Counted from the stretch's first letter, positions 1 to 7,311 are shown. The stretch is 8,690 bases of DNA from Chloroflexota bacterium (GCA_021785115.1 JAJYGO010000463.1:1-8690); one strand, 5' to 3'. Translations and numbers: made by a program. The notes: a model not told the origin generated them from the letters alone.

Positions 1-3000
1 TCCGCGTCGTGCTCCGCCGACACGACGATGGTCCAGCCGGTCGCGATCGATCCGTCGCGACGGGAGAACTCGGCGCGATCCTCCGCGTAGGTGACCTCGT
101 AGCTGTCTGCCTCCACCCCGCTCGGCTGATGGCCGGCCGACCACACCGCGCCGGTGTGCACGTCGCGCAGGAAGAGGTAGCTGCCCCATGAGTCACGAGT
201 CACGTCCTCGCGCCAGCGGGTCACCGCCACGTTGCGCCAGCGGCTGTAACCGGATCCCGCGGCCGTCACCATGACCGCGTACCGCCCATTCGACAGCACG
301 TGCGTGCGCGGGATCGCATCGTAGGGCGAGGCGAATCGACGGAGGACCGGCGGCACGAGGTCGCGCACATCGGCGGCGCTCTTCACCTCCTCGGCACGTG
401 GTCGGGCCACGAGCACGTCGCGCGGTATCCGCTCCTGGAGGAGCAGCTCCGTCGCCTCGATGATCGGGTCGGCGTGGAAGCGCTCCACCATCACGCGGTC
501 ATTGAGGACGTTGCCGAGGGCCACCAACGCCATCCCCTGGTGATGGGCCATGTAGCTCTTCACGATCACGACCGACGCCCCTTCGGGAAGCCGGCGCGCC
601 GTGTAGTCGAGCGCCTCCCGGAAGCCGTACCGCCCGCCCGCTCCGGCGCCGCTCAGCCGGGCGAAGTTGCGGGCCGCGGCCTCCGGCCGGATCATCGCCC
701 CGAGGGCGGTCGCGTACGGGGCCACGACGACATCCTCGCCCAGACCCCGCTTCAGGCCGAGGCCAGGCACGCCGAAGCTCGAGTACTGGTACGTCCGCTC
801 GAGGTCGCGCGCGTTGAATGCCGACTCGGAGATGCCCCAGGGCACCCCGCGCTCGGCCGCGTAGCTCATCTGGCGGGCCACCACCAGCCGGTACGTGTGG
901 TCGAGCAGGCTGCGGGCGGGAGCGCGCATCACGAGGGCGGGCATCAGGTACTCGAACATGGACCCGGACCATGAGATCAGGGCGGAGCCACGACCGACCG
1001 GCGTCAGTGCGCGGCCCAGCCGGAACCAGTGGTCCGTGGCCACATCCCCCTTGGCGATCGCGAGGAAGCTGGCGAGGCGGGCCTCGGAGGCGAGGAGGTC
1101 GTAGCAGCTCGGATCCAGCGAGCCGTCCCAGACCCGAAACCCGACCGAGAAGAGCTTGCGGGTCGGGTCGAACAGGAAGCTGAAGTCCATCTCCCGGAAG
1201 CGTTGCTGGGCCTGGTCGGCGATCGCTCGGAGTCGCCGCACGAGCATCGCCGAGGCCGGCGATCCGTCGCCGGTCTCGGGAACCGGCGCATCGGACAGCT
1301 CGGCGATCGTCGGGAAGGCGGTCGCCCCCGGAGGGGCCTGGAGCAACGCGAGGTCTCGAACATGGCTGCTCACGGCCAGCCGAGTCGCCTCGGCCCAGGT
1401 CACCAGGTCGCTCTCGGCACCCTCTCCGCGCTCTGCGGTGAAGGCCGCGGCCACGTCCGACAGCGTGCGCGCGTAGGCGGAGAGCTCGCCCAGGCGGACC
1501 GCCCACGCCTCGGGCGTCCCGGGGACGACGGCGCTGGCCCCTGCGGGCGGCTCGAGGGCTTCGTCGAGGTGCCGCCGGGTAATCGTCTGGCTTCTCCGGT
1601 CGTCGCCGATCGCGCTGGCAGCCTCGCGGGTCAACGCGATCACGTCGTCGATCCCGGCCAGCGCGGCGGCGACCGGAAGCGGCTGGTCGATCATCTGGCG
1701 GCAGGCGTTGGACAGCGCGAGCAGGTGGCCGGCGAGATTGCCGCTGTCGACCGACGACACGTAGGCCGGCTCGAGCCGGTGCAGGTCGCGCGTGTCGTAC
1801 CAGTTGTACAGGTGCCCGCGGAACCGTTCGAGGCTGCCGATGGTCGCGAGCGTCGTCTCCAGGCGCTCCGCCATCTCGAGCGTCCCGATCCAGCCGAAGT
1901 CGCGAGCCGTCACGATGGCCAGCAGGTACAGCCCGATGTTCGTCGGCGAGGTCCGATGGGCGACGACGGGCGCAGGATCGTCCTGGAAGTTGTCGGGCGG
2001 CAGCCCATGGTCCTCCGGGCCGACGAAGGTCTCGAAGAACCGCCAGGTCCGGCGGGCGGTCCGACGGAGTGCCCCGACGTCCGCTGCCGAGAGCTGCTCT
2101 GCGGCCGATTCGGGGGGTGGCAGGCTGACCCATCGGGCGACGAGGGGCGAGAGCAGCCACAGCAGAACGAACGGCGCGGCGATCCAGCCCGCGCCCGGCT
2201 TGGCGGCGAGGACGAGGATCGCGGTAGCGGCCGCGATCGCGACGCCGCCCGCCATCTGCCGGTAGAACCCCGCGAAGTCGAGGTCGCAGCTGGCCCTGGC
2301 CTGGGCGTCGGTCGTCCATTCGAGGAGGTTCCGCCGGGTGACGTACAGCCGCGCCAGGGTTCGCAGGATCGCGTCGAGCATCAGCCATGCCTGGTGCGCG
2401 AGGAGCGTGAGGCCGAGGCCCGCCTGGGCCGCGGCGAGCACGACGTCCGCGCCGATGGCTCGCAGGTGGCTGCGCTTGGAGATGCCGCGCCGGCGCGGGA
2501 GCAGTCCCGCCATGACGGGCAGCGCCGCGGGGACGATCACCGCAGCCAGGACGAACGCGGTCCACAGGCCGGCCGGGATCGAAGGGAGCGTCCAGGCCGC
2601 GACGAGCGTGGCCAGTGTGAGCGGGGCGGACACGGTCCGGCGCAGGTTGTCTACCATCTTCCAGCGGGCGATGCCAGGGATGGAGCTCCGGCTCCGCTGG
2701 CCGGCGGCGTCGTGGGCCCGGCCGAGGATCCACGGCAGAAGCTGCCAGTCCCCGCGCGCCCAGCGGTGCTGGCGGGCCGCCGAGACCAGGTAGTTCGAAG
2801 GGGATTCATCGAAGAGCTCGACATCGGTCACCAGCCCCGCCCGGGCGAAGACGCCCTCGAACAGGTCGTGGCTCAAGAGCGCGTTCTCGGGCACCCGGCC
2901 CGCCATCGCCGCGCCGAAGGCGTCGAGGTCGTAGATCCCCTTGCCGGTGAAGCTCCCCTCCCGGAACAGGTCCTGGTAGACGTCGGAGACGGCGGATGCA

Positions 3001-5138
3001 TACGGGTCGATCCCGGCCGATCCGGAGAAGATCCGCTGGAAGATCGATGCCTCGTGCTCGGCCGGGAGCGTCGAGGTGATCCGTGGCTGGAGCACGCCGT
3101 AGCCCTGGGTCACCCGGCCGACCCGCGAATCGAAGCTCGGCTGGTTGAGCGGATGGGCGATCGTCCCCACGAGGCGCCCCACCGCGCCCCGGGGCAGCCG
3201 CGTATCGGCGTCGAGCGTGACCACGTAACGCACGTCCGCCGGCGGGGTCGACGCGGGCCGCCCGGTGGTCAGGATGCCGGTCGTGGTCGAGCCGCGCAGG
3301 AGGGCATTCAGCTCGTCGAGCTTGCCGCGCTTGCGCTCCCAGCCCATCCAGCAGCCCTCGGCCTCGTTCCAGGTTCTCTTCCGGTGGAAGAGCAGGAACC
3401 GGGCGCCTCCCCCGGGAGCCTCGCCGTGGCGCTCGTTGAGCCGGTCGATGGCCGCCGCCGCCGCCGCGAGGAGATCATCGTCGCCGGGGACGTGCTCGGT
3501 CGGGGCGTCGAGCCAGTCCGACAGCAGGGCGAACCGAAGATCGCCCTCGCGGTTCCCCAGGTAGTGCACCTCCAGGTCGCCGACCTGGGCCTCGACATCC
3601 GCCTTGCTGGTGAGGAGCGTCGGCACGACGACGAGGGTTCGCAGCCGGGACGGCACGCCATCGTCAAGATCGAGCCGCGGCAGCGTTCTCGGGCCCAGCA
3701 CGCTGGTGACCGCCCGGTTGACGAGGGCGATCGCGAGGTCGGATGCCGGAGCGAGCGCGAGGATCGCGACCACGAGGATACCTGCATCGGCGGCGCCTCC
3801 ATTCCCTGACAGCAGGAGTGGTACGGCGAGGATGAGCGCCGTGAACAGCGCGAACGTCCCGAGATAGCCACTCGTCGCGCCCCGGACATAGGCGCGTCGC
3901 AGCCGGACCGCCAGCGGCACTCGAACGTGGAGGGCGCGCTCGAACGCGAACCGGCCATCGGACACCAGGTAGTAGCCCGGATCTCGGCGTCGAGCCGCCA
4001 GGGACGAGTCGATGTCGTCATCCGGCGGCGCGGCGTCCGCCATCGCCGTGGCCTCCCGGGCGACCTCGACCTCGGTCCGTCCCGAACCCCGTGCCAGCTC
4101 TTCGACAGCGTGCCGGTAGCGATCTCGAGTCGCGAAGTCCATATCCCCGAACGAACTTCGTGCACGAAGGACCTCGTCGGCCAGGCTGACGCTTTCGACG
4201 AACTGCGCCCAGTCGAACCAGGACAGGAGGCGCATGCTCGTGATCACGTTCCGGACGGTCACGTTCATCGAGGCCTGCCGCTGGTGCTCGAGGCGAACCA
4301 GCTCCTCGGCGGTGGTCCCCTGGGCCGCGAGGAGCTCCTCGAGCCAACCGAGGGCAGGTGTCACCGCCGGGTCCTGGTCGCGCAGTCGCTGGAAGAGCTG
4401 AACCCGGCCGGCCCTGGGCAAGACCGTGCCCAGGAGCCGGCGCAGCGACGCCGGGGCGACCTGTGGGTTCTCACTGTCAAGGCCGAGGAGCCTGTCGGCG
4501 AGCTCGTCCGCCTTCTGCCGTGCCGCGCGGCCTCGCACGATCTGCTCCGCCAGGCGGCGGAGGTTCTCGACCAGGATGATCCGCAGGCTGATCGCGATCG
4601 CCCAGAGCTCCCCGATCGTCAGCGGCTCGACTCGCTGGTAGGCACGCACGAAGCGGCGCAGGCTGTCCGGGTCGAAGCGGCTGTCGGTGTGCGCGACATA
4701 CGCCCACGCGAGACCGAAGACCCGTGGGTATCCCTGGAGATGGCCCTCCGCGATCTTGGGGAGCTCGCGATAGTAGCCCGAGGGCAGGTCGTCGCGGATC
4801 TCGCGCAGCTGCTCATCGACGATGTGGAAGTTGTCGACGAGCCATTCCGCGGCCGGCGTGATCGACCGCTCTTCCTTGATCGCCCGGGCGAGCGCGCGAT
4901 ACGACTCGAGCAGGACACGGCCATTCTCGGCGACGCGGGGCCGGATCGCGCGTCCCCGGCCGGGCTCGCCGGTGACCGCCTGGGCGGCGGCGAGGCTCTG
5001 CGCGTGCTCTTCCAGCCGCTCCACGCTGAAGAGCTCCGCGAGGATCGGCTCTTCGAGCTCGTCCTGCGAGACATCCGGCCTGCGAATCCTGGGCGGTCGG
5101 TCGCGGAGCCCCTGGATCGATCTCACTACCACGCTCAC
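1..5138 (-). CDS. Cyclic beta-1,2-glucan synthase-like protein (NdvB/ChvB/Cgs class), C-terminal part beyond window
   Basis: Seen: one uninterrupted minus-strand frame of 1712 codons, still open at base 1. The N-terminus (ELFSVERLEEHAQSLAAAQ) and the segment DQDPAVTPALGWLEELLAAQG are hallmarks of this family. Predicted membrane helices lie near residues 420-445, 450-475, 835-880, 895-930 and 955-995. The GT84-type transferase between them has DAD at 643-645 and RQHRW at 789-793, fitting DxD and (R/Q)xxRW. Residues about 1005-1560 form the glycoamylase-like cyclisation domain, with WGISESAF at 1434-1441 and AHHQGM at 1531-1536. From about 1600 the GH94-like region begins (GYSRWRN near 1633). 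Known: relatives of about 2800 residues sit in the inner membrane, build beta-1,2-glucan from UDP-glucose, trim it by phosphorolysis and cyclise it. The GTG at 5138 was chosen because it lies downstream of a plausible promoter; GTG at 5132 or 5126 is possible, and no clear Shine-Dalgarno sequence is visible. The glucan linkage is inferred from homology. Close relatives could make another beta-glucan, and the GH94 active site is not visible. Confidence 0.93.
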   Translation of the reverse strand, partial: MSVVVRSIQGLRDRPPRIRRPDVSQDELEEPILAELFSVERLEEHAQSLAAAQAVTGEPGRGRAIRPRVAENGRVLLESYRALARAIKEERSITPAAEWLVDNFHIVDEQLREIRDDLPSGYYRELPKIAEGHLQGYPRVFGLAWAYVAHTDSRFDPDSLRRFVRAYQRVEPLTIGELWAIAISLRIILVENLRRLAEQIVRGRAARQKADELADRLLGLDSENPQVAPASLRRLLGTVLPRAGRVQLFQRLRDQDPAVTPALGWLEELLAAQGTTAEELVRLEHQRQASMNVTVRNVITSMRLLSWFDWAQFVESVSLADEVLRARSSFGDMDFATRDRYRHAVEELARGSGRTEVEVAREATAMADAAPPDDDIDSSLAARRRDPGYYLVSDGRFAFERALHVRVPLAVRLRRAYVRGATSGYLGTFALFTALILAVPLLLSGNGGAADAGILVVAILALAPASDLAIALVNRAVTSVLGPRTLPRLDLDDGVPSRLRTLVVVPTLLTSKADVEAQVGDLEVHYLGNREGDLRFALLSDWLDAPTEHVPGDDDLLAAAAAAIDRLNERHGEAPGGGARFLLFHRKRTWNEAEGCWMGWERKRGKLDELNALLRGSTTTGILTTGRPASTPPADVRYVVTLDADTRLPRGAVGRLVGTIAHPLNQPSFDSRVGRVTQGYGVLQPRITSTLPAEHEASIFQRIFSGSAGIDPYASAVSDVYQDLFREGSFTGKGIYDLDAFGAAMAGRVPENALLSHDLFEGVFARAGLVTDVELFDESPSNYLVSAARQHRWARGDWQLLPWILGRAHDAAGQRSRSSIPGIARWKMVDNLRRTVSAPLTLATLVAAWTLPSIPAGLWTAFVLAAVIVPAALPVMAGLLPRRRGISKRSHLRAIGADVVLAAAQAGLGLTLLAHQAWLMLDAILRTLARLYVTRRNLLEWTTDAQARASCDLDFAGFYRQMAGGVAIAAATAILVLAAKPGAGWIAAPFVLLWLLSPLVARWVSLPPPESAAEQLSAADVGALRRTARRTWRFFETFVGPEDHGLPPDNFQDDPAPVVAHRTSPTNIGLYLLAIVTARDFGWIGTLEMAERLETTLATIGSLERFRGHLYNWYDTRDLHRLEPAYVSSVDSGNLAGHLLALSNACRQMIDQPLPVAAALAGIDDVIALTREAASAIGDDRRSQTITRRHLDEALEPPAGASAVVPGTPEAWAVRLGELSAYARTLSDVAAAFTAERGEGAESDLVTWAEATRLAVSSHVRDLALLQAPPGATAFPTIAELSDAPVPETGDGSPASAMLVRRLRAIADQAQQRFREMDFSFLFDPTRKLFSVGFRVWDGSLDPSCYDLLASEARLASFLAIAKGDVATDHWFRLGRALTPVGRGSALISWSGSMFEYLMPALVMRAPARSLLDHTYRLVVARQMSYAAERGVPWGISESAFNARDLERTYQYSSFGVPGLGLKRGLGEDVVVAPYATALGAMIRPEAAARNFARLSGAGAGGRYGFREALDYTARRLPEGASVVIVKSYMAHHQGMALVALGNVLNDRVMVERFHADPIIEATELLLQERIPRDVLVARPRAEEVKSAADVRDLVPPVLRRFASPYDAIPRTHVLSNGRYAVMVTAAGSGYSRWRNVAVTRWREDVTRDSWGSYLFLRDVHTGAVWSAGHQPSGVEADSYEVTYAEDRAEFSRRDGSIATGWTIVVSAEHDA

Positions 5139-5140
5139 GA

Positions 5141-5161
5141 GACAGCTGGGACCCAGCTGTC
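5141..5161. promoter_or_regulatory. 21-bp near-perfect palindrome just before the glucan synthase start (operator or leader hairpin)
   Basis: The arms GACAGCTGGG and CCCAGCTGTC are perfect 10-bp reverse complements around a single central base. The element ends 2 bases upstream of the GTG at 5138 and lies downstream of the predicted promoter. As DNA it could be the site of a dimeric repressor. As RNA it would fold into a 9-bp stem with a 3-base loop directly in front of the start codon and could limit ribosome access. Which of these applies cannot be told from the sequence. Confidence 0.5.
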
Positions 5162-5171
5162 GTCGCCTCGT

Positions 5172-5184
5172 TCCCGTGACGGGA
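5172..5184. promoter_or_regulatory. 13-bp inverted repeat over the predicted transcription start
   Basis: TCCCGT and ACGGGA are perfect 6-bp arms around one central G. The repeat begins 2 bases downstream of the predicted -10 box, so it would cover the transcription start. Its centre is 27 bp from the centre of the 21-bp palindrome at 5141-5161, but the two arm sequences are unrelated. It could be an operator; a 6-bp match in GC-rich DNA may also be chance. Confidence 0.3.
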
Positions 5185-5186
5185 CG

Positions 5187-5215
5187 ATGATACGGGCCGT
5201 GGGCGGGCACGCCAA
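5187..5215 (-). promoter_or_regulatory. Predicted sigma70-like promoter of the glucan synthase gene
   Basis: On the minus strand, TTGGCG (5215-5210) is followed by a 17-bp spacer and TATCAT (5192-5187). That is 4 of 6 and 5 of 6 matches to the housekeeping -35 and -10 consensus at ideal spacing. The start of transcription would be near 5179-5181, giving a leader of about 42 nt to the GTG at 5138. The arrangement argues against the in-frame GTG at 5210, which overlaps the -35 box. Inferred from sequence only. Confidence 0.5.
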
Positions 5216-5339
5216 GCCGTCGAGTCGCCGGCAGCGTGCCGGATCCCGGAACCGGACCGGGTCGCGGATCAGCGCTGCGCGTGTGAGGACGCCACATCGC
5301 CGAAGACGTGCCTCGGACCCAGGACCGTAGCGCGGCGCG

Positions 5340-5373
5340 GCGGCGCCGTCTTCGGCCTCGGCCGGGGCGCCGC
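5340..5373. repeat. GC-rich inverted repeat in the intergenic region
   Basis: Arms GCGGCGCC (5340-5347) and GGCGCCGC (5366-5373) pair perfectly across an 18-base loop. The loop contains a smaller stem (CGGCC/GGCCG). No T-run follows on either strand, so it is not an obvious intrinsic terminator. It could be a structured element or just a product of high GC content. Confidence 0.3.
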
Positions 5374-5418
5374 TGCCGGTGCAGCCCCTGGTGGTGCAAG
5401 TCCGGCTTACGCGCCGTT

Positions 5419-5426
5419 AGCCACGA
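5419..5426. repeat. Target-site duplication, left copy (AGCCACGA)
   Basis: AGCCACGA occurs here and again at 7315-7322, immediately outside the two ends of the insertion sequence. The flanking bases differ on both sides, so the repeat is exactly 8 bp. That is the duplication length known for IS1595-family elements. Confidence 0.85.
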
Positions 5427-5429
5427 CAT

Positions 5430-5467
5430 GCTTATCCGCATGTTTCAGCAGACCACAAGATGTAGTG
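5430..5467. repeat. IS left terminal inverted repeat
   Basis: This 38-bp end begins GCTTATCCG and finishes ACAAGATGTAGTG. It pairs with 7274-7311 with three mismatches, at positions 10, 11 and 14. It lies 18 bp beyond the stop codon of the passenger gene, so almost nothing separates gene and end. On the minus strand it also contains TTGTGG-16 bp-GATAAG, pointing outwards towards the glucan synthase. Confidence 0.92.
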
Positions 5468-5485
5468 ATCCTGCCGGTCCGGCGG

Positions 5486-6151
5486 TTAGGCTGATCGCAG
5501 GGCGTCGCGGCGCGACGTGATCTCGCTCGCTCGGCCCGAGAGGTCCGCGAACTCGAGGTCGCCCGCCCGCATCCGCTCCAGCCAAGCATCCTCCCAGTCC
5601 ACGAGATCGTCCCGAAGTTGCGCCCACTCCCGCGTCGGGGCGCGCTTCTTTCGCAGGCGGCCGACCCGTGGCGCGAGGTTGCGCACCATCTGATCGCGCT
5701 TTCTTGCGTCCGCTACCGCTCGCTCGCCGAGGCGCCGGAACTCCGTGGCGTGCTCGTCGAGGGTGCGATCGAAGGCCCACCACACCGGCAGGGGCGGTCG
5801 GCGGAGGACCACGGACCACCAGAACGGCCAGCTGCGCCTGATCAGTAAGGGCGACCAGAGGAGCAGCGACGCGAAGGCGAGCAGGTCGCACGCCGCGTTG
5901 GCTGGCCAGGGCAGCACGAGTGCGACCGCTGCCAAGCCGAGCGTCGGGATCGTCGAGGACGCGAAGGCGAGCGCATCGCTCAGGTTGTCCGTCCCGGAGA
6001 GAAGCTGGATGGCGAGGAGGCCGACCAGCGTGAGCCAGGCGGGCGGAACCCTCAGCGACGACACCTGCCCGAGGACGGCCAAGCCGACGAACGCGAGTGC
6101 CGCGAAATACCCAAGGAGGGCGACGGTCCTCAAGAAGCGCAAACCGCCCAT
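5486..6151 (-). CDS. IS passenger: four-helix membrane protein with charged C-terminal domain, unknown function
   Basis: This is a 221-residue protein that I do not recognise. Four hydrophobic stretches are visible at about residues 7-29, 36-54, 66-82 and 86-104. A short aromatic and basic linker follows (RRSWPFWWSVVLRRPP). The remaining 95 residues are strongly charged and probably helical (for example EFRRLGERAVADARKRD), likely cytoplasmic by the positive-inside rule. The ATG at 6151 shares its A with the TGA stop of the transposase (TGATG), implying translational coupling. The frame stays open upstream to 6631, but that part is antisense-like Arg/Pro-rich sequence inside the transposase gene and was left out. 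The gene ends just before the left inverted repeat, so it travels with the element. A role in regulating transposition, in host benefit or in immunity would be speculation. Confidence 0.75.
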   Translation of the reverse strand: MGGLRFLRTVALLGYFAALAFVGLAVLGQVSSLRVPPAWLTLVGLLAIQLLSGTDNLSDALAFASSTIPTLGLAAVALVLPWPANAACDLLAFASLLLWSPLLIRRSWPFWWSVVLRRPPLPVWWAFDRTLDEHATEFRRLGERAVADARKRDQMVRNLAPRVGRLRKKRAPTREWAQLRDDLVDWEDAWLERMRAGDLEFADLSGRASEITSRRDALRSA

Positions 6152-7266
6152 CAGGACGAGTGATCTCGCGGCAGGGTCGGCGCCATCATCACTCTGGACA
6201 TTCCTGTCCGCGTGGCTCGCTTCTGGTCGCGCCGCTTCCGGCGGGCTGGTGCCTCGGCTGGGGGATTCGGGAAGCGCGTGCTCGTCTGGCCGGTCGCTCG
6301 TCCGCGACGACGCGTCGCTCCAGGCCCCAGGGGCGCGTGGATCTGCTCGATAGTGGATGGCGGCTGGGTGGTGCTGAGGCCGAGGAGGGTCGCAAAGCCG
6401 GCCTTCGGGCGGTAGCGGCGATTGAACCGGAAGACAAACTCGTCGAGGTAGGCGTCGAGGTGATCCGCACCGACCCCGTGATGCGTGCCGCGCAGCCAGG
6501 TCTTGAGGTTCGAGATCACCCGATCCACGCCGGGGACGGCGCTCGGCTCCCGTCCGAGCCGCTTCAGTGCGGCCTGCGAGACCGAGAGGTGCGTGTAAAG
6601 CTCGGGCTCGAGCCCGTTGTAGCCGGCCCACGCATCGCTGATCACGACCGACCCGGGCTCGATGTTGCGCTTGATGAAGTCGTAGAGCGTGTCGCTGCTG
6701 TCGTCGGTGATGATCTCGAGCCGGAGCCGGCCGAGCGACTTCTCGCGTCGCTCGACCGCGACGGCGACCTCCAGTGCTCTACGCCCGCGACGTTGGCGAC
6801 CGCCCTTGAGGCCGGCTTGTCTGCCACCGACCCAGGTCTCATCGGCCTCCACGGTACCGGACAGTCGCGTCCGATCAGGATTGACCATCGCCCGGCGGAG
6901 CTTGTGGAGCATCACCCAAGCCGTTCCGAAGCTCGAGAGGCCGAGTTGCGACTGGAGTTGGAGGGCGGAGATGCCAGGCTTGAGCGAGGTCATCAGGTAG
7001 GCGGCGGTGAACCACGTCAGCAGCGGCAGTCGCGTCCGATGGAGAACCGTGCCAGAGGTCGCACTGGTCTGCTTGCGGCAGTTCCGGCATTGCCACACTC
7101 GCCGGCCCTCGAGCAGGGGAGCGGCGTCCGCCCCGCATGCGGGACACCGGAAGCCGTCGGGCCAGCGGGTCTCCACGAGGTAGCGCAAACAGGCGGCGTC
7201 GTCAGGAAAGCGGAGGTGAAACTCCGCAAGGGTCCGCGGGTAGTCGCCCGGCGTTCGCCCTCCCAT
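6151..7266 (-). CDS. IS1595-family transposase
   Basis: This 371-residue protein catalyses cut or transfer of the element ends. Seen: a zinc ribbon with CPAC at 41-44 and CRNC at 60-63, then a helical region (TWFTAAYLMTSLKPGISALQLQ, 84-105) typical of the family. The RNase H-like core follows: VEADETWVGG at 139-148 (first catalytic Asp, D142) and VISDAWAGY at 208-216 (second, D211). ISNLKTWLRGTHHGV (251-265) and YLDEFVFRFNRR (273-284) come next. The third catalytic position appears to be Asn (N253) with Lys at 255, in line with DDN-type variants known in IS1595 rather than classical DDE; the alignment is mine. Residues about 300-371 form an Arg/Pro-rich tail (RRKRRDQKR) beyond the usual end of the fold. 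The ATG at 7266 lies 8 bases inside the right inverted repeat with no visible Shine-Dalgarno sequence. The frame is intact. Confidence 0.93.
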   Translation of the reverse strand: MGGRTPGDYPRTLAEFHLRFPDDAACLRYLVETRWPDGFRCPACGADAAPLLEGRRVWQCRNCRKQTSATSGTVLHRTRLPLLTWFTAAYLMTSLKPGISALQLQSQLGLSSFGTAWVMLHKLRRAMVNPDRTRLSGTVEADETWVGGRQAGLKGGRQRRGRRALEVAVAVERREKSLGRLRLEIITDDSSDTLYDFIKRNIEPGSVVISDAWAGYNGLEPELYTHLSVSQAALKRLGREPSAVPGVDRVISNLKTWLRGTHHGVGADHLDAYLDEFVFRFNRRYRPKAGFATLLGLSTTQPPSTIEQIHAPLGPGATRRRGRATGQTSTRFPNPPAEAPARRKRRDQKRATRTGMSRVMMAPTLPRDHSS

Positions 7267-7272
7267 ACGCCG

Positions 7273-7301
7273 ACACTACATCTTGTGGTCTGCTGAAGCA
7301 A
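7273..7301 (-). promoter_or_regulatory. Possible transposase promoter inside the right IS end, leaderless
   Basis: On the minus strand, TTGCTT (7301-7296), a 17-bp spacer and TAGTGT (7278-7273) lie almost wholly within the terminal repeat. The -10 fits the relaxed TAnnnT pattern. Transcription would start at about 7266-7267, on the start ATG itself, which would explain the missing Shine-Dalgarno sequence. Both boxes match consensus at only 3 of 6 positions. Confidence 0.3.
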
Positions 7302-7311
7302 CCGGATAAGC
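7274..7311. repeat. IS right terminal inverted repeat
   Basis: This is the reverse complement of 5430-5467 with three mismatches; the inner 24 bases match perfectly. It begins 7 bases upstream of the transposase start codon, so the repeat also serves as the transposase upstream region. Read on the plus strand it contains an outward-facing TTGTGG-16 bp-GATAAG arrangement. Confidence 0.92.
7283..7310 (+). promoter_or_regulatory. Possible outward-facing promoter at the right IS end
   Basis: TTGTGG (7283-7288), a 16-bp spacer and GATAAG (7305-7310) match the housekeeping consensus at 3 and 4 of 6 positions. It points to the phosphoesterase start 108 bp away. The same arrangement occurs at the left end in the opposite direction, because the bases lie within the inverted repeat. 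It is weak, and inferred from sequence only. Confidence 0.28.

Larger units (their letters stand above)
5139..5426. other. Intergenic leader region between glucan synthase and IS
   Basis: No coding frame is convincing in these 288 bases. With 7323-7418 this was a divergent intergenic region of about 385 bp before the IS inserted. The minus strand holds the glucan synthase promoter and two inverted repeats, annotated separately. I see no convincing plus-strand promoter for the phosphoesterase here, and no tRNA or other structural RNA. Confidence 0.6.

Noticed and set aside
499..2733. Minus-strand open frame of 744 codons in another phase.
   Set aside because: It overlaps the glucan synthase frame on the same strand and gives an Arg/Pro-rich product without any family motif; it is a shadow frame of GC-rich codon bias.
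3451..3467. GCC triplet run that looks like a simple repeat.
   Set aside because: It encodes a short Ala run before AIDRLNERH in the glucan synthase; this is ordinary GC-rich codon use.
1029..3809. Plus-strand open frame of about 926 codons antisense to the glucan synthase.
   Set aside because: It lies wholly opposite a confidently identified gene. Its product is Arg/Gly/Glu-rich with no recognisable domain, and such frames are expected opposite GC-rich codons.
4156..4169. Perfect 14-bp palindrome CTTCGTGCACGAAG.
   Set aside because: It lies in the middle of the conserved glucan synthase coding region and is explained by codons there; no promoter or gene boundary is nearby.
5139..5210. Upstream in-frame GTG at 5210 as the glucan synthase start.
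   Set aside because: It would place the predicted promoter and both palindromes inside the coding region, and the extra residues do not resemble the family N-terminus.
3927..5330. Plus-strand open frame of 467 codons across the start of the glucan synthase and its leader.
   Set aside because: It is antisense to the conserved N-terminal domain and covers the promoter and palindromes; no ribosome binding site or domain was found.
5340..5373. GC-rich hairpin as a transcription terminator for the IS genes.
   Set aside because: There is no T-run on either strand and it lies about 60 bp outside the IS, so only a weak inverted repeat is reported.
6152..6631. Longer version of the IS passenger starting inside the transposase gene.
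   Set aside because: The added part is Arg/Pro-rich sequence in a shadow frame of the transposase; the ATG at 6151 with its stop-start overlap and immediate membrane helix is the natural start.
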